A stretch of 64,000 nt of DNA from assembly GCA_031289755.1 (NCBI GenBank), contig JAITOU010000012.1, positions 43,600-107,599 on the forward strand, written 5' to 3'. Numbering within the stretch: position 1 is the stretch's first letter; each line of letters begins with the position of its first letter. The translations under genes and the position numbers were made by a program. The stretch is from Clostridiales bacterium. GTDB lineage: Bacteria > Bacillota > Clostridia > Christensenellales > JAISNN01. Under the pieces are notes generated by a model. That model did no database searches. It was given only the letters and a program-made list of their open reading frames with translations, and had not been told where the DNA came from. This document shows positions 34,022 through 41,895 of the stretch, piece after piece.

Positions 34022-34738
34022 ATGCCTAAAACGGGTAATCCTAAGGCGGCCGCTAAGGTCAAAAAAGACCGCAAAACCGTCATCCTATCCGAAGAAGAAA
34101 AGCAGGCAAAAAACAAGAAGAGAAATACCCTTATAGGGCGCATTCTTCGCTTTACCGTATTGACGGCTATCGTTGCCGCGATTATCTTTGCTTTGACGTT
34201 ACCTTTAAACGTGGGTTATAATGCTAAATACATAGACGGGAACGGCGCGACCGTGACGGAGCAAGCCGATTTTTCGGGTTTAGATTATATCTTTGCCGCA
34301 GCCGACGTGCTGTTCGATTTTGACGAAAGCATATACCAAAGCTTGGCAAAGCTCAACGTGGACGGCGTTTACAACAAATATGTCATAGATACCTTCGAGC
34401 TTAATGTCGTTGCTGATTTTCATGTTTTGGTATTGATTTATTTGTTACCGTTTATAGTATTGACGATAGTGCTTTTGCTTTTGGCTAATTACATAGTCAT
34501 GTCCGTCAAGATATTCAAGAGCAAGCTCAAAAAATCATTTAGCATTTTGCATATCGTACAGTTTCTTGCGGCGCTCGTAGTTTTGGCGGCGGCAATGATA
34601 TTCCAATCGGTTTATTGTTACAACGGCGTATTGGAAATCAGCAAGGGATACATTATATTCGGAATAGCCGTTGCGGCGGCGTTCATCTATCCGATATTGC
34701 TCGGATACTCAAAAAAGAAAATTAATAATAACAATTAA
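34022..34738 (+). CDS. Small membrane protein with basic N-terminus
   Basis: 238 residues from ATG 34022, chosen for the AAGGAGA site just upstream; the frame opens earlier at 33857 inside the promoter. A Lys-rich N-terminus (AKVKKDRKTVILSEEEKQAKNKKR) precedes four hydrophobic segments at about 43-62, 130-160, 175-195 and 205-225. Unknown function. It belongs to a series of four-segment membrane proteins (32368, 35458, 36240, 36874) with the same plan. Confidence 0.72.
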   Translation: MPKTGNPKAAAKVKKDRKTVILSEEEKQAKNKKRNTLIGRILRFTVLTAIVAAIIFALTLPLNVGYNAKYIDGNGATVTEQADFSGLDYIFAAADVLFDFDESIYQSLAKLNVDGVYNKYVIDTFELNVVADFHVLVLIYLLPFIVLTIVLLLLANYIVMSVKIFKSKLKKSFSILHIVQFLAALVVLAAAMIFQSVYCYNGVLEISKGYIIFGIAVAAAFIYPILLGYSKKKINNNN

Positions 34739-34768
34739 TTTAAAATATTCTATAAAGGAGATGATAAT

Positions 34769-34978
34769 ATGGCAAAGAAAAACAAGAAACAAGTTGAGGT
34801 AGCTCCGGTTGTTGAAGCCCCTAAGGGTCCGTTCATTGTTTACAGAACCCTTCCTAATCCGGCGCCTGTAGCTATTTCTGCTCCTACGCCTATCATGCAG
34901 ATTAATCCTATCGTACAGCCTATCGCGCTCGTGCCTTACGGAACACAAAATCAGCCTGTATTGCAAGTCGAGGAATAA
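34769..34978 (+). CDS. VPYGT-motif small protein, copy 1
   Basis: 69 residues; AAAGGAG site. Basic start MAKKNKKQVEVAPVV, then a Pro-rich body, then the motif INPIVQPIALVPYGTQNQPV and an acidic end. The protein is identical, residue for residue, to the product of 35073-35282, yet the genes differ at 32 codons (hand count), all synonymous. Related motifs end the proteins at 36874 and 37957. No membrane segment or signal. Function unknown; location beside cotJABC makes a spore or coat role an idea only. Confidence 0.85.
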   Translation: MAKKNKKQVEVAPVVEAPKGPFIVYRTLPNPAPVAISAPTPIMQINPIVQPIALVPYGTQNQPVLQVEE

Positions 34979-35072
34979 TTCCTTTATATGTATATGTCGG
35001 TTTGATAATTTATGCCTTGTTTTTAACGGGGCGGACACAATTTTAAAATTAATTTATGGAGGATACATAATT

Positions 35073-35282
35073 ATGGCAAAGAAAAATAAGAAACAAGTTG
35101 AAGTAGCTCCTGTGGTAGAAGCTCCTAAGGGACCGTTTATCGTTTACAGAACTCTTCCAAATCCGGCTCCGGTAGCGATTTCCGCTCCTACGCCTATCAT
35201 GCAAATCAACCCTATCGTTCAACCGATAGCTCTCGTACCTTACGGCACGCAGAATCAACCGGTATTACAGGTCGAAGAATAA
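35073..35282 (+). CDS. VPYGT-motif small protein, copy 2
   Basis: 69 residues, GGAGG site, same protein as copy 1 with 32 synonymous codon differences and none non-synonymous. Only 94 bases separate the two genes. The degree of silent divergence shows the duplication is old, and the unchanged protein shows strong selection or gene conversion acting on sequence at the protein level. Confidence 0.85.
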   Translation: MAKKNKKQVEVAPVVEAPKGPFIVYRTLPNPAPVAISAPTPIMQINPIVQPIALVPYGTQNQPVLQVEE

Positions 35283-35419
35283 TTTTATTATTCAGTTGTT
35301 TTTTGGAAACTTGTACGCAAACGCCCTTATTGCGGCGTTTGCGGTACGGTTTTCGGGGATTTCGTTTAGACGCGCCTAAGTGTGCGGTATAGGCGGCATC
35401 TTATGTTGTAAATAGTTGT

Positions 35420-35443
35420 CAAATAGCCGATACCGGCTATTTG
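35420..35443 (+). promoter_or_regulatory. Perfect hairpin touching the ribosome site of 35458
   Basis: CAAATAGCCG (35420-35429) and CGGCTATTTG (35434-35443) form a 10-bp stem with a 4-base loop, ending one base before the GAGGAG site. It could control translation of the next gene. Confidence 0.65.
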
Positions 35444-35457
35444 TGAGGAGTTTCATT

Positions 35458-36039
35458 ATGGGCAAAAAAAAGGGGAAAGCGGGTAAATACTCGTCGGTAA
35501 TCAATATCCTTGTCTGCGCATTGCTGATAGGACTTGTTTCCATAGCTTTGTTCGGCAATGAGATTTTAAAAATCCTTCCGGACAGTATTAGCTCAAAAAT
35601 AAATCTCTCTTCTTTTATCGGTTACCTTCCTTTATCCGAGGACGGCGTTGTGAACGGTGCAAAGTTTTATGTGTGGTTTGGCAAAGCTGTCGAGCCGCAG
35701 GCTATTATTTTGCAAGCGGTTATATATCTAAGCATTATAAGCTTGGTATTGTCCGTACTCAGTTTGTTTACGGGTAAAAGATACGGCAGGAGAATAATTT
35801 CCCTTGTTATTATGCTTGTCGCGCTCGGAGCTATCGTTCTTTTCACTTATACATACGAGTTGAGTCTTGACGGTCAGTTATGGAGTGAAATAAACGCGTT
35901 CTTTACTTCTATCTTTTCGGTCGGAGTAGCCGGGGGCGTTGCGGAAGGTGGGTTTGGCTCTTTTATTGTATTTACAACATACCTTTTGATAGCGGGGCTT
36001 GGGATAACATCTTTCCTTGTGTCGAACGTCAATAAATGA
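35458..36039 (+). CDS. Small four-segment membrane protein
   Basis: 193 residues from ATG 35458 (GAGGAG upstream). Starts MGKKKGKAGKYSS, then hydrophobic segments near 15-35, 85-108, 117-138 and 165-185. Externally predicted loops are Ser/Gly-rich. No family recognised; same plan and same Lys-rich start as neighbours. Confidence 0.72.
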   Translation: MGKKKGKAGKYSSVINILVCALLIGLVSIALFGNEILKILPDSISSKINLSSFIGYLPLSEDGVVNGAKFYVWFGKAVEPQAIILQAVIYLSIISLVLSVLSLFTGKRYGRRIISLVIMLVALGAIVLFTYTYELSLDGQLWSEINAFFTSIFSVGVAGGVAEGGFGSFIVFTTYLLIAGLGITSFLVSNVNK

Positions 36040-36239
36040 CCGCTTAAAAACGGCGTTTGTAATATTGTTGTAAAACCGCTTTACGGTACGCTTAAACCGC
36101 GTTTTCTGTGAAGAACGATACGGATTCGGACTTTGTCAGTACATTAAGGCTTTGCTTGATACCGGTTTCGGATTGAAAATATTTTGATATCAATAATTAA
36201 AATAAATACGTATAAAAATACGTTTAAGGAGATAATGAT

Positions 36240-36692
36240 ATGGCAAAGAAAACCAAAGTTACGCGTTTCAGCGCGATACTTGTGCTTTTATTTTCGCTCA
36301 TAGCGGCGGCTGTTGTTATCATTGATAATTACGTTGAGGCTTTACCGTTGATAGGCGGATATAATCCGTTAGAGAAATTTTTAGATTTTTCTAATTTTAA
36401 CATTGATTTACTTACGGCTGATTGGGCTTTAACAGCTCTTGCCGGCGGCGTTGTGCTTTCTGCAATAGTAGCGGTGCTTGCTCTTATAGGCGTTTTTGCA
36501 AAACGCAGATTGTTGAGAAGAGCTTTATCCCTTTTAGCTTTCGCGGCTATATTGGGTTCGGGCGTATATGCAGTAATCGCATCCGGCGCAGACATACTTG
36601 ATTATGTCAAATCGCTTGACTACGGTTATTATGCAGCAGTCGGAGCTTCGCTTCTTTCTTTTATCTTTTCGTTGCTCGGAAAGAAAAAGTAA
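36240..36692 (+). CDS. Small four-segment membrane protein
   Basis: 150 residues; AAGGAGA site. Starts MAKKTKVTRFSAIL; hydrophobic segments near 10-28, 60-85, 93-112 and 127-145; ends LLGKKK. Unknown function. The terminator at 36712 follows directly. Confidence 0.74.
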   Translation: MAKKTKVTRFSAILVLLFSLIAAAVVIIDNYVEALPLIGGYNPLEKFLDFSNFNIDLLTADWALTALAGGVVLSAIVAVLALIGVFAKRRLLRRALSLLAFAAILGSGVYAVIASGADILDYVKSLDYGYYAAVGASLLSFIFSLLGKKK

Positions 36693-36711
36693 TAACTTCA
36701 AATTACATGGG

Positions 36712-36747
36712 AGACCGTCTCCGATTTTTGGTGACGGTCTTTTTTTC
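36712..36747 (+). terminator. Terminator
   Basis: AGACCGTC (36712-36719) and GACGGTCT (36733-36740), then seven Ts. Confidence 0.86.
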
Positions 36748-36811
36748 TCCTTAAAACACCGCAATGCGGTAAATTAAGGGAAAATATTTTTATTAAATAC
36801 AAAATATGTAT

Positions 36812-36840
36812 TGAAATTTCCGTTGAAATGTTGTATACTA
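36812..36840 (+). promoter_or_regulatory. Promoter of Cys-cluster membrane gene
   Basis: TTGAAA 36812-36817, 17 bases, TATACT 36835-36840; similar to the promoters at 32296 and 33857. Confidence 0.78.
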
Positions 36841-36873
36841 TATATACATTTCAGCTTATAAGGATTTAGTGCT

Positions 36874-37890
36874 ATGGCTAAGAAAGGCAAAAAAGACGAA
36901 ATAGGATATACCGCCGAAAGCGCTTGCACTCATTACGATTGCGAGGCTTGCATTGACAAGTTTGAATGCGACTATTACATACATACATTTTGCTTGCCTA
37001 CATCGGACGCGTTAGGTGCGGATTCCGCAAGGGATGCGTATCAGCCGCAGCCGCGTGGGCGTTATTATTATGAGACGCAGTACGGCGACAGGCACACGCA
37101 TGAATATCAGGCGCAAGCGCCGCTCCCGCAGGAGCAGCCGCCGGTTCAGCCTTACGGACAGACCGTCAACGCCGGTTACGGCTTGACAAATAACCAGCCT
37201 ATCCAAAACCCCGGCAGCGGTGTTCAGCTTTCGCCTATCGTCATACCGGTTTCTTTTGTTCCTTACACGACTCAAAATCAACCGCTCTATCAGGTAGAGA
37301 CGGTAATGCCGGAAAAAGAATTTATCAAGCATCGCGGACTTGCGTTTTTTATGTTTGCTTTGAGCGTTGCCACTTTCTTTTTATTTGCTTTGAGACTCGT
37401 TTCGGGATATACCGCAAACAACATTTTTTCGGGCTTGCTCACGGGCATACCCGGTAACTTCCCGTTATTTAACGAAAGCGCGGGCTTTGACGTGTTTTTC
37501 GGCACTGCCGACATGACCGTCACAATAGGCGCGCATCTTTTGGTGCTCAGTGTATTGGCGATTTTTTTGACATCCATATACAACGCCGTCAAGTATCTTG
37601 TCTTTTCTCTCAACGGCAATTTAAAAAAAGGACCTTCAAAGTCCAATATAATCATTCTTGTTTCCGTCATCGCCATATTTTTGGGCATAATATTGCTTAA
37701 TGCAAAGAACGGCGTAGGCATACAAGAAGCCGCAGGTCTTGTTTTTAAGAACGACGCGAGCCTTGAATTTCGTATGAATTTCGGATTTTATGCTCTTTTG
37801 GCAGTAGCTATTGTATTGTTCTTTGCAAATTCCTTTATTACAACGGAGAGATATCTGCCTGTCGAAGGCGCATTGCCTGACGAAGGCTAA
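36874..37890 (+). CDS. Cys-cluster, VPYGT-like, four-segment membrane protein
   Basis: 338 residues. Residues 18-41 hold five cysteines (CTHYDCEACIDKFECDYY then FC), a possible metal site. A Tyr/Gln/Pro-rich region follows, then LSPIVIPVSFVPYTTQNQPL at about 117-136, a variant of the VPYGT motif, and finally four hydrophobic segments between 155 and 325. It therefore combines features of the zinc-ribbon membrane proteins and the small VPYGT proteins, which suggests that the cluster is one functional system. Promoter at 36812; ribosome site is weak. Confidence 0.78.
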   Translation: MAKKGKKDEIGYTAESACTHYDCEACIDKFECDYYIHTFCLPTSDALGADSARDAYQPQPRGRYYYETQYGDRHTHEYQAQAPLPQEQPPVQPYGQTVNAGYGLTNNQPIQNPGSGVQLSPIVIPVSFVPYTTQNQPLYQVETVMPEKEFIKHRGLAFFMFALSVATFFLFALRLVSGYTANNIFSGLLTGIPGNFPLFNESAGFDVFFGTADMTVTIGAHLLVLSVLAIFLTSIYNAVKYLVFSLNGNLKKGPSKSNIIILVSVIAIFLGIILLNAKNGVGIQEAAGLVFKNDASLEFRMNFGFYALLAVAIVLFFANSFITTERYLPVEGALPDEG

Positions 37891-37956
37891 TACAGATACC
37901 AAGCATACATTTGAGCTTGGTCAAAAAGCACGATAAAATTTAACGGAGGAGAAGTT

Positions 37957-38151
37957 ATGGCACGCAAATTACCGCCGCCAAAACCGGTGAGAAGAATTGT
38001 TTATTCGCAAGCGCCCGTCAACCAGCCGCAACCGATAGAAAGACCGAGCGACCGCATTCAGCTAACGCCGATTGTACAGCCTATTTCTATGGTTCCTTAC
38101 GGCACTATGAATCAGCCGCTTTATCAGTATGTGGACGAAAACAATCAGTAA
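37957..38151 (+). CDS. VPYGT-motif small protein, copy 3
   Basis: 64 residues; GGAGGAG site. MARKLPPPKPVRR start, then LTPIVQPISMVPYGTMNQPL and QYVDENNQ end. About the same length and layout as the two identical proteins at 34.8-35.3 kb but clearly diverged outside the motif. A short hairpin (ACCAAGC/GCTTGGT near 37897-37921) lies between it and the previous gene. Confidence 0.8.
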   Translation: MARKLPPPKPVRRIVYSQAPVNQPQPIERPSDRIQLTPIVQPISMVPYGTMNQPLYQYVDENNQ

Positions 38152-38207
38152 AACCTACCCGTCCGCACTACGGATTTAATAAAAAATTCAATATCAAAGA
38201 GAATTTT

Positions 38208-38237
38208 AAAAAACCGACAAAATATGCCGGTTTTTTT
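38208..38237. terminator. Bidirectional terminator
   Basis: AAAAACCG/CGGTTTTT pairing between convergent genes, with flanking A and T runs. Confidence 0.7.
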
Positions 38238-38271
38238 GTTTGCAAAAATTGCGAAAATACCGCGAAACGGT

Positions 38272-38649
38272 CTATTTCTTTTCAAAGACGTTTTTGATAG
38301 CGTTAAAGGTTTCGGAGCTTATGACGTGTTCTATTTGACACGCGTCGGTTTCGGCGGCTTCCGCGCCGACGCCGATAGCGATAAAATACTGCGTCAGGAT
38401 TTTGTGGCGTTCATATATTCCGTTGGCGGTACCGTAGCCAAGCTCGGTCAGCTCTATAAAGCCCTTCGTGTCGATAGTGACATACTGCTTTTCTTTGAGA
38501 AGATTGACGGCGCGCGATACGCTCGACTTAGAATAGCCCGTTTCGGCTACGACGTCTACGGAACGGATTGCGCCCTTTTGTTTTCTTAATTGAAAAATCG
38601 TTTCCAAATAGTCTTCGCCGGAAGCGCGGAGTTTTTTGTTTACGCTCAT
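38272..38649 (-). CDS. DtxR/MntR-family metal-dependent regulator
   Basis: 125 residues from ATG 38649, with an AAGGGGGG site. Winged-helix domain GEDYLETIFQLRKQKGAIRS and SKSSVSRAVNLLKEKQYV, followed by the metal-binding/dimer domain ERHKILTQYFIAIGV, EAAETDACQIEHVIS. The EAAEADACxIEH pattern matches MntR/TroR-type proteins; no SH3 domain, so of the short MntR kind. Likely senses Mn2+ (or Fe2+). It is divergent from cotJABC, whose third product is a manganese catalase homologue. Confidence 0.88.
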   Translation of the reverse strand: MSVNKKLRASGEDYLETIFQLRKQKGAIRSVDVVAETGYSKSSVSRAVNLLKEKQYVTIDTKGFIELTELGYGTANGIYERHKILTQYFIAIGVGAEAAETDACQIEHVISSETFNAIKNVFEKK

Positions 38650-38844
38650 ATGCTTTGCCCCCCTTAGCACGAAATTGTTTGTTATTAGATTATCATGTTT
38701 TGCACGCTTTGTCAACTTCGCCCAAAAAAAATTCTTGCTTAAAAATGTATATCCTTTGAGCGCAGGTTGTTTTTCCAGCATTTCCCTGCGTTTTTTTGGG
38801 CGAAGGTAACTTAATATCGATAAAATGAATAAAATATAATTAAG

Positions 38845-38882
38845 GGATATTTTATATCATGCGGATTTACGCCGAAATATCC
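38845..38882. promoter_or_regulatory. Inverted repeat upstream of cotJ
   Basis: GGATATTT (38845-38852) and AAATATCC (38875-38882) lie between the metal regulator and the cotJ operon. Possible operator; no textbook MntR box is visible, and I cannot assign a sporulation sigma-factor promoter with confidence. Confidence 0.4.
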
Positions 38883-38907
38883 GAATTTTTTATAAAGGAG
38901 AAATACT

Positions 38908-39108
38908 ATGTTCGATTACCGCAATACGTCCAACAAACCGCAGGACGCTAATCAGATACGTCCGCTGCCCCAAAAAACGGCTTTGGCACAAGCATATGTT
39001 CCCGAACAGCTTTTCCGTTCGCTGTACAGTCCGGAGCAAGCAGCTTTGCAGGGAACGGTTTTTCAAGAGTTAGATATGCCGTATAATAGGCATTTAAAAC
39101 CGCGCTGA
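38908..39108 (+). CDS. cotJA: Spore coat-associated protein CotJA
   Basis: 66 residues; AAAGGAG site. The family pattern LAQAYVPEQLFRSLY, GTVFQELDMPY is clear, preceded by a Pro-rich start. In Bacillus subtilis CotJA is needed for incorporation of CotJC into the coat. First gene of a three-gene operon. Confidence 0.88.
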   Translation: MFDYRNTSNKPQDANQIRPLPQKTALAQAYVPEQLFRSLYSPEQAALQGTVFQELDMPYNRHLKPR

Positions 39109-39137
39109 CAAAATAAAATTTTAAAGGAGAAAAAAAT

Positions 39138-39383
39138 ATGAATAATACGCTTTATAAGCTTACGCAATTAGATTTTTATGCGGTGGATTTGCAATTATAT
39201 TTGGATACGCACCCGAACGACGCAAAGGCTATCGCCGAATACAACAAAACAATTAACGATGCCCAAAAGCTCCGCTCCGATTATGAACAAACAAACGGGC
39301 CGCTGACGTCAAAATACCTGTCGCCTGCCGAAAAATTTGATTGGATAGACGAGCCGTGGACTTGGGAAGAGCAATATAATTAG
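39138..39383 (+). CDS. cotJB: Spore coat protein CotJB
   Basis: 81 residues; AAAGGAG site. Shows the CotJB features: LTQLDFYAVDLQLYLDTHPND, AIAEYNKTINDAQKLRSDYE, GPLTSKYLS, and the terminal WIDEPWTWEEQYN. Role: inner coat assembly, by family. 29 bases after cotJA and 58 before cotJC. Confidence 0.9.
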   Translation: MNNTLYKLTQLDFYAVDLQLYLDTHPNDAKAIAEYNKTINDAQKLRSDYEQTNGPLTSKYLSPAEKFDWIDEPWTWEEQYN

Positions 39384-39441
39384 GCGGCGTCCGCACTCCG
39401 CAAATAAAACAAGAACGCATTATAAGGAGAAATACATAATT

Positions 39442-40014
39442 ATGTGGATTTACGACAAAAAATTAGAATTTCCGGTGAAAATAAAAAAAAGAAACCCGAA
39501 ACTCGCAAAATTGATTATCACACAATACGGCGGTCCGGACGGCGAATTGGGCGCGTCGCTCAGATACCTGAGCCAACGCTTCGCCACCGTCACGCCGCAA
39601 GCAAAGGCGGCATTGACCGACATCGGCACGGAAGAGCTTGCCCATCTCGAAATGATTGGCGCGATTGTCCAGCAGCTCACGGCAAATCTCTCGATAGAAG
39701 AGATAAAGGCAAGCGGCTTCGAGCCTTTTTATGTCGAACACGGCTTGGGGGTCTTTCCGTCAAGCGCGGCAGGCGACCCTTTTACGGCGGCGGCTTTTCA
39801 GAGCAAGGGCGACCCCGTGACCGACCTGTACGAAGATATGGCGGCTGAACAAAAGGCGCGCTCAACCTATGAATACCTTCTCGACATGATAGACGACCCC
39901 GACGTCGCCGCTCCCATAAAATTTTTGAGAGAACGAGAAATCGTACACTTTCAGCGGTTCGGCGAATCGCTCGAATACGTCAGAAGCTATTTGAGCGCAA
40001 ATCATTATTTTTGA
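39442..40014 (+). CDS. cotJC: Spore coat manganese-catalase family protein CotJC
   Basis: 190 residues; AAGGAGA site. Di-manganese ligands are visible: GELGASLRYLSQRF (Glu), EELAHLEMIG (Glu and His), and EREIVHFQRFGE (Glu and His). Length normal for CotJC. A coat-associated catalase-like protein that depends on CotJA and CotJB. Presence of the full operon is the best evidence in the window for sporulation. Confidence 0.94.
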   Translation: MWIYDKKLEFPVKIKKRNPKLAKLIITQYGGPDGELGASLRYLSQRFATVTPQAKAALTDIGTEELAHLEMIGAIVQQLTANLSIEEIKASGFEPFYVEHGLGVFPSSAAGDPFTAAAFQSKGDPVTDLYEDMAAEQKARSTYEYLLDMIDDPDVAAPIKFLREREIVHFQRFGESLEYVRSYLSANHYF

Positions 40015-40039
40015 AATCAAAATCCAAAAGGCAATTTTA

Positions 40040-40070
40040 AAAGCGTCGGCAATGCTGCTAACGCTTTTTT
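40040..40070. terminator. Terminator between cotJC and the convergent reductase
   Basis: AAAGCGT/ACGCTTT stem with a loop of about 14 bases and T runs. Confidence 0.65.
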
Positions 40071-40098
40071 GTTTTTTTATGGAAATACCGCGCAAAAA

Positions 40099-41103
40099 TC
40101 AATCGAATAAAATCAGATTTTCCCAAGACGGTTTGTATTGACCGGCTTCGATGCCGTTGATGATTTCAACGACGCGGGCGTTGTAGGGAGTAGGGCAGGC
40201 GTATTTTTTGCCGTATTCGCAGACGATGCCGTTTATTGACGCAATTTCGCATTTTTTGCCTTTTTCAAGGTCTTGAAGCATACTTGCTTTGAGATTTTTG
40301 TGTTTTTTGATGGCGAGCGGTATTATCATAAAGGATATTTTTTGTTTTAGCGCGCCGTTGTAGTCAAGCAGCTTGACGATATCCTTGCCCTGAACGGGAG
40401 CTATTACGATATTTGCCTTTGCCGCTACGTCTATACATTCCTTTATGATTTTTTGAGCGATGAGCCTGCCGCGCTTGTCGGCGACGGCGTCGCCGAAGTT
40501 ACAGCCAAAGACGGCGGACAGACCGCTGAACGCGCTGTTGATGAGCAGCTTGCTCCACCTTGCACCGATAAAATTTTCTTCCTTATATACCGTTCCCATG
40601 AGTTTGAGAAGCCCGGCGATATCGTCTAACCTTGCGGTGTTGCCGCCCGGAAGCGCACCCAGCCCGAAGGTCAAGGCGTCCGGCTCTGACGTGAGCGTGC
40701 ATACGCCCGGCTCGGTTATCTCCGCGCCCCAGGCGATTGCACAGCCGCAGGTACGGTCCGCGCCGACGGCTTCGGCGACGGATAGCTCGGGTATGCCGTT
40801 TTGAAGCGTGCAGACTACTCCGTCTTGTCGGAGATAGGGAAGAAGGCTTTTTGCTACCGCCGCGTTGTCGAGCTGTTTTGTCGCCAAAAATATTATGTCG
40901 TACTTATCCTTCATCTCCGACGGCAGCAGCGCGGTAACCGGCGTCAAAAAGTCGACCGTTCCGATAATGTGCGCACCGTTGGCTTTTAGAGCCGCGATAT
41001 GCTCGGCGTTTCGGCTGATAAGGTCTGCCTGCACCCCCGATTTGGCTATATATGCGCCGAGAACAGTGCCTATCGAGCCTGCTCCGTATATGGCTGTCTT
41101 CAT
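40099..41103 (-). CDS. 2-dehydropantoate 2-reductase family protein
   Basis: 334 residues; CGGGAG site. Rossmann start MKTAIYGAGSIGTVLGAYIAKSG, then FLATKQLDNAAVAKSL and the catalytic loop LQNGIPELSVAEAVG, with catalytic Lys in ARWSKLLINSAFSGLSA. This is the ApbA/PanE family that reduces ketopantoate with NADPH for pantothenate synthesis. No other pantothenate genes are nearby, and the family includes paralogues of other specificity, so the symbol panE is withheld. Confidence 0.87.
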   Translation of the reverse strand: MKTAIYGAGSIGTVLGAYIAKSGVQADLISRNAEHIAALKANGAHIIGTVDFLTPVTALLPSEMKDKYDIIFLATKQLDNAAVAKSLLPYLRQDGVVCTLQNGIPELSVAEAVGADRTCGCAIAWGAEITEPGVCTLTSEPDALTFGLGALPGGNTARLDDIAGLLKLMGTVYKEENFIGARWSKLLINSAFSGLSAVFGCNFGDAVADKRGRLIAQKIIKECIDVAAKANIVIAPVQGKDIVKLLDYNGALKQKISFMIIPLAIKKHKNLKASMLQDLEKGKKCEIASINGIVCEYGKKYACPTPYNARVVEIINGIEAGQYKPSWENLILFD

Positions 41104-41258
41104 ATTGTTACACTCCCGTTTTTTTTAATTTTTGTTTTTTGCATTGGCAAAAGGCGGATTGCGGCGATAAGCCGTTTTTACGATACTATAATAGCACTTT
41201 TAAAGGAAATATACAACCTTTTTGATTTGCGCAATTTTACCATAGACGTTTTCGTTCT

Positions 41259-41346
41259 CCGCCTGCGGCTTTTGCAACAAGTTGCAAAACACGGCAAAGC
41301 GTTGCCGTAAAAAAATTTGCATAAGCAAATTTTTTGCCGCAGGCGG
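41259..41346. repeat. Perfect four-stem cloverleaf element
   Basis: Outer stem CCGCCTGCGGC (41259-41269) with complement at 41336-41346, 11 bp. Inside are three perfect hairpins: TTTTGCAAC/GTTGCAAAA (41270-41289, 9 bp), ACGGCAA/TTGCCGT (41291-41308, 7 bp) and AAAAAATTTGC/GCAAATTTTTT (41310-41335, 11 bp). Only two bases of the 88 are unpaired at the junction. No open frame. It could be a structured RNA, a REP-like mobile element or a recombination/cruciform site. Confidence 0.75.
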
Positions 41347-41414
41347 CTTGCTTAATATGCGCCTTTATTTGCCGCCGAAAAAAAACGACATTTTTTATCA
41401 AACGGTTGCAATCT

Positions 41415-41449
41415 AATATACTCGTGAGTAAACTACTCACGAGTATATT
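41415..41449. repeat. Perfect 16-bp inverted repeat
   Basis: AATATACTCGTGAGTA (41415-41430) and its complement (41434-41449) with a 3-base centre. No T run of terminator length follows. It lies 69 bases beyond the cloverleaf in a 790-base region without a recognised gene. Confidence 0.7.
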
Positions 41450-41730
41450 GTTTTGTTTGCAAAATTGAAGAAACAAAGCGTTACCCATGTCCTTGCACAA
41501 TCTGTTGCCTATCTTTCTCTTGACAATGCGGTCGCCCCTACAATCCAACCGTTTACCTATGCAAAACGTCGAGTTTCAAACTTTACGGAGTAGTGGGTTT
41601 TACGATATCGCCGACTGTTCTTTCCCCCCAAAAAAGCATAACTATAACAGTCTATCAGCCGTTTTATCGGCGGCGTGCGATAAAAAGGCGGCGGTATGCA
41701 AAAAAAGTTAAATTATTTTTAAATTGAGTA

Positions 41731-41759
41731 TTGACAAATAGGCGGTATTGAATTATAAT
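41731..41759 (+). promoter_or_regulatory. Consensus promoter of the YDG-repeat surface protein
   Basis: TTGACA 41731-41736, 17 bases, TATAAT 41754-41759; leader about 130 bases containing AGTATAAGCGG, which recurs in the leader of the gene at 55687. Confidence 0.83.
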
Positions 41760-41895
41760 TTATATACTATAAAGTATAAGCGGAGTAGTCCGTACCGTCC
41801 GGAGGCTTTTTCGGCGTCGCTTTGTGGGCTTTTTGACATTATGCCATGACTTGTATTTTATTATAGCATTAATAAATTTCGAGGAGATTTAGGTT

